20,733 nucleotides of DNA, from contig JAFYCU010000082.1 of assembly GCA_017545095.1 (NCBI GenBank), positions 1 to 20,733 on the forward strand, given 5' to 3'. The position numbers and the translations under genes are program-made. The notes beneath the pieces are model-generated. The model searched no databases, was not told where the DNA came from, and was given only the letters and a program-made list of their open reading frames with translations. Within the stretch, counting starts at the first letter, position 1. Every line of letters begins with the position of its first letter. Positions 17,401-20,733 of the stretch are shown here, piece after piece. This DNA is from Muribaculaceae bacterium. GTDB lineage: Bacteria; Bacteroidota; Bacteroidia; Bacteroidales; Muribaculaceae.

Positions 17401-17968
17401 AGTCCTCCCCGAGCATGTCGCGTCCCATGCCGTTGGAATTGAACTGCTCCACCTCGTGGAATGTGCGCTCGGTAAAGGTGCGCACCATGCGGCCGCTGGG
17501 CACTTTCTCGCTGCGCGGCAGCGCACACTCGGTGAGCGTGCTGTCTTCGGTCACGAAGTAGTAGCCGGTAGTGGCATAGGGGTGTAGCACCTGCCTGAAG
17601 GTCAGGCTGTCGGGGCACGTCCAGGTGGTAACACCCTGGCCGTAGAATATCACGTTGCCGCCGGTACGCACCACGGGCACCTGGGGCAGGTCATCAACGA
17701 TGTCGGCTGTGAGACGCTCGCTCACTGGGGCGGCTCCGCCACCAAACACATGCACGTGCTGGGGATTGTTGAAACCCATCTGCTGCAGCACATAGGGCGT
17801 GAGCACATACATGCCGCTTGAGTCCACTTCCACGCGCATCCACTTGCCACTCGCCAAGCGCGACGTGGTGGCATAATGGTCCACGGGAAATGCTCCAGCG
17901 CACAGGCCCAGAACAGCCATGACGGTCGCAAGCAGGCGGCCTATGATGAGATGTTTGCTGTTGGTCAT
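14465..17968 (-). CDS. porU: Type IX secretion sortase PorU (C25 cysteine peptidase), best candidate of three
   Basis: 1167 aa, close to the roughly 1150 aa usual for PorU. PorU removes the C-terminal signal of T9SS cargo at the outer surface and joins the cargo to A-type lipopolysaccharide as part of the attachment complex. Signal peptide at about 1-26. The opening ATTSRLASGKWMRVEVDSSGMYVLT is typical of the family. The C25 domain is at about 410-790, with DGTFDNRAL, VADDQDN, the catalytic His in NYTGHSSPNNWGAEGML (H662) and the catalytic Cys in SASCSFGKFD (C695). These two motifs are nearer the canonical YTGHGG...W..E and TATCEFSRFD than those of the two paralogues, which is why this copy is named porU. 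A C-terminal domain (about 1060-1167) contains DVYDLMGRRVW and RVPRGIYVYRATI. It is divergent from truA, and a separate promoter lies between it and the FAH-like gene. Confidence 0.78.
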   Translation of the reverse strand: MTNSKHLIIGRLLATVMAVLGLCAGAFPVDHYATTSRLASGKWMRVEVDSSGMYVLTPYVLQQMGFNNPQHVHVFGGGAAPVSERLTADIVDDLPQVPVVRTGGNVIFYGQGVTTWTCPDSLTFRQVLHPYATTGYYFVTEDSTLTECALPRSEKVPSGRMVRTFTERTFHEVEQFNSNGMGRDMLGEDFLNNPLSVKFTLPGLVAGSLVSVDTQVGIGIETGTCELKLGYNGTPLPTTKEMQFKITSEDNFYETALVTVKVRRNNRDELDTINCGAVKRFVLHDTNELNYQVELVPNGTMTMARLDYVTVNYERHLSLAGHSYLPFASGDSTDVNLCYVLEGADANTRVWDVTVPHAPVELNAVLDGNQLTFSPIAEGHREYVAFRDNNIDDMLGILSYHKVGNQDLHGTPTPDMIIVSPSSLTTQAERLAAFHEEHDDMRVLVLTPQRIYNEFSSGTPDLLAVRMLCKMMWDRGNDSTGHHLQHLLLMGDGTFDNRALQGETRSLNRNTLLTWQSVNGNNDRRVVCSDDILAVLSDNAGPMFYCWPMDIAVGRFPVSNTEEARIMVDKTIAYATTPDYGLWKNQALDVADDQDNANHMESAEGVVITANENGGEDLVHNHVFIDAFPETTVSGTRTFPEAKAMMLNRLKEGVLWWNYTGHSSPNNWGAEGMLRRNDITSLYYDHLPVLFSASCSFGKFDSYTESGAENMVLNERGGTVISIAATREVLGHANGYLNAAMAKYAFARDNEGRAPSIGEALRKAKNDMLNGQDMTHNKSCFVLFGDPALRLAMPANRVVVESINGKAVSESDMPVFQGRQTVTFTGHITDFQGNKLPQFNGVIRSTLYDCEQEVTTHGYGDSKGKGGVPFTYLDRTNRLALSVDTVSGGNFTIKMTIPSELIATIENFSPSLLNLYAYDETNSLEASGHCNEFYVYGYDDTTTGDTEGPEITFLGLNSSSFTDGEAVNESPIVLASISDASGLNFSTAGIGHEMTLLLDGSTSYNDLSGFYTPQQTSVGTLGTLRFPLSDLTAGEHSLRLRVWDVHCNMNERTIHFNVSPGLRPDVVDIYATSNPAYTSTTFYVEHNRPEAVVQVTIDVYDLMGRRVWTTTQSGKSKQFMSFPIVWDLTRTGGGRVPRGIYVYRATITSDGGEHESSKAKKIAVGDE

Positions 17969-18061
17969 CGTTCTTTATGCTATCTGTTTGATTTATAGTT
18001 TTTGAGTCACACCGCAGCGCGTTTTCAATGCGCTACTTTGTTCCCACTTTTATTAACGATG

Positions 18062-18069
18062 CAAAGTGC
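18062..18069 (-). promoter_or_regulatory. Weak candidate -7 box for the PorU gene
   Basis: On the minus strand this reads GCACTTTG, matching the TTTG half of the -7 element but not the leading TA. No TTG sits at the right distance. It is about 94 nt before the start codon at 17968, within the 247-nt divergent gap, which holds no other feature on this strand that I can support. Confidence 0.2.
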
Positions 18070-18161
18070 GTTTTATTGTGTGCCAGCCGCTGTGGAAGGG
18101 GCAATTATTTTTCTCGCCACAGGTCGGTCAGTCTGAGTGGCCGCTGAAAATAGCCTTTGAG

Positions 18162-18192
18162 TTGCATAGGTCGTTTTTTTTTACTAATTTCG
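18162..18192 (+). promoter_or_regulatory. Candidate promoter of truA
   Basis: TTG at 18162-18164 and TAATTTCG at 18185-18192, separated by 20 nt. The -7 box differs from TAnnTTTG at one position. The start codon is 24 nt further on, so the leader would be short. Confidence 0.5.
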
Positions 18193-18215
18193 CAACCTGA
18201 AAATGTGAATGCCTT

Positions 18216-18959
18216 ATGCGTTATTTCATGCGATTGAGCTATCGGGGCGCACCGTTTTGCGGTTGGCAGGTGCAGCCTCACGACCCTAGTGTGCAGCAGA
18301 CCATCGAGCAGGCTCTGGCCACCTTGCTGCGCTATCGCACCGCGCTCACCGGTGCTGGACGCACCGACACCGGCGTGAATGCGGCCATGATGATGGCTCA
18401 CTTCGATGTCAACTCCGCCATTCCCGATGTGCCGCTGTTTGTCCGCAGCCTCAACGGCATTCTGCCCCGCGATGTCGCCATCCATGCTGTTTTCCCGGTG
18501 CACGACGAGGCACATGCGCGCTTCGATGCCACCAGTCGCACCTACAAGTATTTCACACACACTTCCAAGTCGCCATTCCTCTACCCCTTGAGCTGGTGCT
18601 GCCACGCTCGGCTCGACTACGACCTCATGAATCAAGCCGCCCAGCATCTGCTTGAGGTAGAAGATTTTACAAGCTTTAGTAAATTGCACACCGATGTGAA
18701 AACCAACCGCTGCCGCGTCACTCAGGCCGTTTGGGCGCGTGAGGGCGACCAGTGGGTGTTCACCATCACGGCCGACCGTTTTCTGCGCAACATGGTGCGC
18801 GCCATTGTAGGCACACTCGTGGATGTGGGGACGCACAAAATCACCCTCCAGCGTTTCCGCGAAATCATCGCCCTCAAAGACCGCTGCCAAGCCGGCACAT
18901 CCATGCCTGGACACGCGCTCTTCCTCTGGAACATCACCTATCCCTATCCCGTCTTCTGA
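18216..18959 (+). CDS. truA: tRNA pseudouridine(38-40) synthase TruA
   Basis: 247 aa, the normal family length. It converts uridines 38-40 of the tRNA anticodon stem-loop to pseudouridine, in the cytoplasm. The start MRYFMRLSYRGAPFCGWQ matches the family N-terminus (usually MRYF-I-R-L-A-Y-x-G). The catalytic Asp is D51 in GAGRTDTGVNA. Later family motifs are FDATSRTYKYF, DFTSFSKLHTDVKTNRC and FLRNMVRAIVGTLVDVG. It is the only plus-strand gene in the window, divergent from the PorU candidate and convergent with pnp, with a shared terminator hairpin between truA and pnp. Confidence 0.97.
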   Translation: MRYFMRLSYRGAPFCGWQVQPHDPSVQQTIEQALATLLRYRTALTGAGRTDTGVNAAMMMAHFDVNSAIPDVPLFVRSLNGILPRDVAIHAVFPVHDEAHARFDATSRTYKYFTHTSKSPFLYPLSWCCHARLDYDLMNQAAQHLLEVEDFTSFSKLHTDVKTNRCRVTQAVWAREGDQWVFTITADRFLRNMVRAIVGTLVDVGTHKITLQRFREIIALKDRCQAGTSMPGHALFLWNITYPYPVF

Positions 18960-18990
18960 AACAAAGCCCCCACCCACGAGCCCCACTGTC

Positions 18991-19052
18991 AAAAAAAACC
19001 GAAAGGCCAACACCCCACACCGCCACGGTGTGCAACTGTTGTCCTTTCGGTT
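18991..19052 (-). terminator. Intrinsic terminator between convergent truA and pnp
   Basis: A 10-bp outer stem (18997-19006 with 19043-19052, AACCGAAAGG) continues through a CAAC/GTTG step and encloses a 7-bp inner hairpin (19016-19022 with 19026-19032). On the minus strand it is followed by eight U residues (18998-18991), so it ends the pnp transcript well. On the plus strand the downstream sequence TTGCTTTAG is only mildly U-rich, so termination of truA here is possible but weaker. Confidence 0.85.
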
Positions 19053-19097
19053 GCTTTAGTCCCAAACCTTGTCAAGTCCAAAGGTCCATGAGCCTAT

Positions 19098-19138
19098 TTC
19101 TTGGTTCTCGGTTCTTGGTTCTCGGTTCTCGGTTCTTT
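19098..19138. repeat. TTCTYGG 7-mer array after the pnp stop codon
   Basis: Five consecutive 7-mers (TTCTTGG or TTCTCGG) at 19098-19132, plus a partial sixth, end 10 nt before the pnp stop codon at 19149. This is the same unit as in the tandem repeat at 1-178, and it has the same position and orientation relative to a minus-strand gene. Confidence 0.9.
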
Positions 19139-19148
19139 TCTCGCCTCC

Positions 19149-20733
19149 TCAATCGTCGTCGTCGCGACGGTTGTTGCCACGGCGCGGGTCGCGGTCACGG
19201 CCATCGCGACGCTGGCCACGAGAGCCTCCGCCATCGCGGCGCGGACCACGCTGTCCGCCGCCGTTGCCGCCGCCGTTGCCGCCACGCGGTCCGCGCTGGC
19301 GACGCTGCTCCTCAAAGCCCTCGGGCTTGTCTTGCAGCGCACGCATCGACAGACGATACTTGCCGGTTTTCTTGTCAATCTCGATGAGCTTCACCGTCAC
19401 CTCGTCGCCCTCGTGCAGTCCGCTGGCTTCCATGTCGGGCAGGCGCTCCCAGCTGATCTCGCTGATGTGCAGCAAGCCGTCGCGGCCAGGCATGAACTCC
19501 ACAAACGCACCGAACTCCAGAATCGAACGCACCGTGCCGGTGTAGATGGTTCCCTCTTCGGGAACGGCGATAATGGCCTTGATGCGCTCCACGGCGGCAT
19601 TGATGCTGTCGGCGTTGGCGGCCGAAATCTCGATCTCGCCCTTGCCGTCGATCTCGTCGATGGTGATCACGGCTCCGGTCTCTTCCTGGATGCCTTGGAT
19701 CACCTCGCCGCCCTTGCCGATGATGGCTCCGATGAACTCTTTGTCCACCGTCATGGCCACGATGCGCGGCACGTGAGGCTTGTAGTCCTCGCGGGCCTCG
19801 GGGATGGCCTGGTTGATCAGGTTCAGGATGTGCAGGCGACCCTGCTTGGCCTGGTGCAGAGCTTGCTCCAGCACCTCGTAGGGCAGACCGTCGCACTTGA
19901 TGTCCATCTGCGTGGCGGTGATGCCGTCCACAGTGCCCGTCACCTTGAAGTCCATGTCGCCCAGGTGGTCCTCATCGCCCAGGATGTCGCTCAGCACGGC
20001 GTGCTTCACATTGCCCTCGTCGGTGATCAGTCCCATGGCGATGCCGGCCACGGGCTTGCGCAGCTTCACACCTGCATCGAGCAGGGCCATGCAGCCGGCG
20101 CACACGGTGGCCATCGACGACGAACCGTTCGACTCCAGAATCTCGCTCACGATGCGGATGCAGTAGGGGTTATCCTCGGGCAGCATGCGCTTCAGGGCGC
20201 GGTGGGCCAGGTTGCCGTGGCCAATCTCGCGACGGCTCACGCCACGCGGCGCACGAGCCTCGCCGGTCGAGAAGGCGGGGAAGTTGTAGTGGAGCAGGAA
20301 ACGCTCGTTCTCGTGGCGTAGCACGTCGTCGATGAGCTTCTCGTCGAGCTTAGTGCCCAGCGTCACCGTGGCCAGCGCCTGCGTCTCACCGCGGGTGAAC
20401 AGTGCCGATCCGTGGGGATAAGGCAGGTAGTCGGGCTCGCAGGTGATGGGGCGTATCTCGTCGGTCTTGCGGCCGTCCAGGCGGATGTGCTCATCGAGGA
20501 TGCAGCGGCGCACGGCGTCGCGCTGCACATCGTGGAAGTAGCGCTCAATCATGGGCAGTTTCTCCTCACGCTCCTCCTCGGGAATCATGCGCTTGAGGGC
20601 GCGGTGGGCCAGATTGCCGTGGCCGATCTCGCGGCGGCTCACGCCACGGGGTGCGCGGGCCTCACCGGTCGAGAAGGCGGGGAAGTTGTAGTGCAGCAGG
20701 AAGCGCTCGTTCTCGTGACGCAGCACGTCGTCG
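19149..20733 (-). CDS. pnp: Polynucleotide phosphorylase, 3' part (5' end outside window; internal duplication)
   Basis: 527 residues are visible; the frame stays open to the window edge. PNPase degrades RNA 3' to 5' using phosphate and acts in mRNA turnover. Reading from the edge, there is first a 49-residue segment ([11 protein letters not shown] to LAHRALKRM). Next comes the normal linker [21 protein letters not shown], then the second RNase PH core. That core holds [19 protein letters not shown], a second copy of the 49 residues, [13 protein letters not shown], and the catalytic Asp/Lys segment [12 protein letters not shown] domain ([18 protein letters not shown]), an S1 domain ([18 protein letters not shown]) and an Arg/Gly/Asp-rich tail ending in DDDD follow. 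The segment at the edge is not what should precede the linker. It repeats the downstream core at a spacing of 402 nt, so the gene is either rearranged or chimeric here. Confidence 0.92.
   Translation of the reverse strand, partial: DDVLRHENERFLLHYNFPAFSTGEARAPRGVSRREIGHGNLAHRALKRMIPEEEREEKLPMIERYFHDVQRDAVRRCILDEHIRLDGRKTDEIRPITCEPDYLPYPHGSALFTRGETQALATVTLGTKLDEKLIDDVLRHENERFLLHYNFPAFSTGEARAPRGVSRREIGHGNLAHRALKRMLPEDNPYCIRIVSEILESNGSSSMATVCAGCMALLDAGVKLRKPVAGIAMGLITDEGNVKHAVLSDILGDEDHLGDMDFKVTGTVDGITATQMDIKCDGLPYEVLEQALHQAKQGRLHILNLINQAIPEAREDYKPHVPRIVAMTVDKEFIGAIIGKGGEVIQGIQEETGAVITIDEIDGKGEIEISAANADSINAAVERIKAIIAVPEEGTIYTGTVRSILEFGAFVEFMPGRDGLLHISEISWERLPDMEASGLHEGDEVTVKLIEIDKKTGKYRLSMRALQDKPEGFEEQRRQRGPRGGNGGGNGGGQRGPRRDGGGSRGQRRDGRDRDPRRGNNRRDDDD
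20184..20331. repeat. Duplicated segment within pnp, copy A (native position)
   Basis: This is the normally placed copy of a 148-nt segment of the second RNase PH core. It matches 20586-20733 at 135 of 148 positions (my count). The 49 encoded residues are identical and all 13 differences are silent. Confidence 0.9.
20586..20733. repeat. Duplicated segment within pnp, copy B (at window edge)
   Basis: Second copy of the segment at 20184-20331, in the same frame and 402 nt (134 codons) away. It sits where the inter-domain helical region of PNPase should be and is cut by the window end, so its full extent is unknown. Confidence 0.9.

Overview
The window reads as chromosomal DNA of a GC-rich (roughly 55-60%, by eye) gut- or oral-type Bacteroidales bacterium, such as a Prevotella, Muribaculaceae or Sodaliphilus relative. 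The reasons are type IX secretion (T9SS) proteins with C-terminal sorting domains, BspA-type leucine-rich repeat surface proteins, Bacteroidota-style promoters (TTG, 19-20 nt, then a TAnnTTTG -7 box), and no clear Shine-Dalgarno sites. Genus placement is inference. Nearly everything is on the minus strand; only truA is on the plus strand.

Layout, left to right. (1) 1-178: a tandem 89-bp repeat ending in TTCTYGG 7-mers. (2) 184-927: trmB (tRNA m7G46 methyltransferase). (3) 1003-5775: a surface-protein cluster transcribed leftward. It starts with a small secreted cohesin-like protein (5278-5775). Two paralogous secreted proteins follow (3150-5225 and 1003-3012), each with BspA leucine-rich repeats, a dockerin-like module, a cohesin-like module and a T9SS-type C-terminus. 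(4) 5976-6587: rplU-rpmA, with a good promoter and a textbook terminator. (5) 6794-14415: a likely three-gene transcript with its own promoter and terminator. It encodes a degenerate fumarylacetoacetate-hydrolase-fold protein followed by two giant C25 (gingipain-type) cysteine peptidases. (6) 14465-17968: a third C25 protein, the best candidate for the T9SS sortase PorU. (7) 18216-18959: truA on the plus strand. (8) A hairpin terminator and a second TTCTYGG array. (9) 19149-20733: the 3' part of pnp (polynucleotide phosphorylase), running off the window edge.

How the parts may work together: PorU removes the C-terminal signal of T9SS cargo and anchors the cargo to the outer surface. The two LRR proteins end in such a signal, so sortase-like enzymes and likely substrates lie within about 13 kb. 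The cohesin-like and dockerin-like modules, plus the free cohesin-like protein, suggest a possible surface-assembled complex (inference).

The most unusual points are the tandem expansion to three C25 proteins with catalytic His and Cys intact, the FAH-family pseudoenzyme upstream of two of them, the cohesin/dockerin cargo cluster, and a 402-nt-spaced duplication inside pnp. The duplicated pnp segments encode the same 49 residues but differ at 13 DNA positions, all silent. This may be a real rearrangement or a chimeric assembly at a contig end. Both window ends lie in repeated sequence, so the window may be a whole contig.
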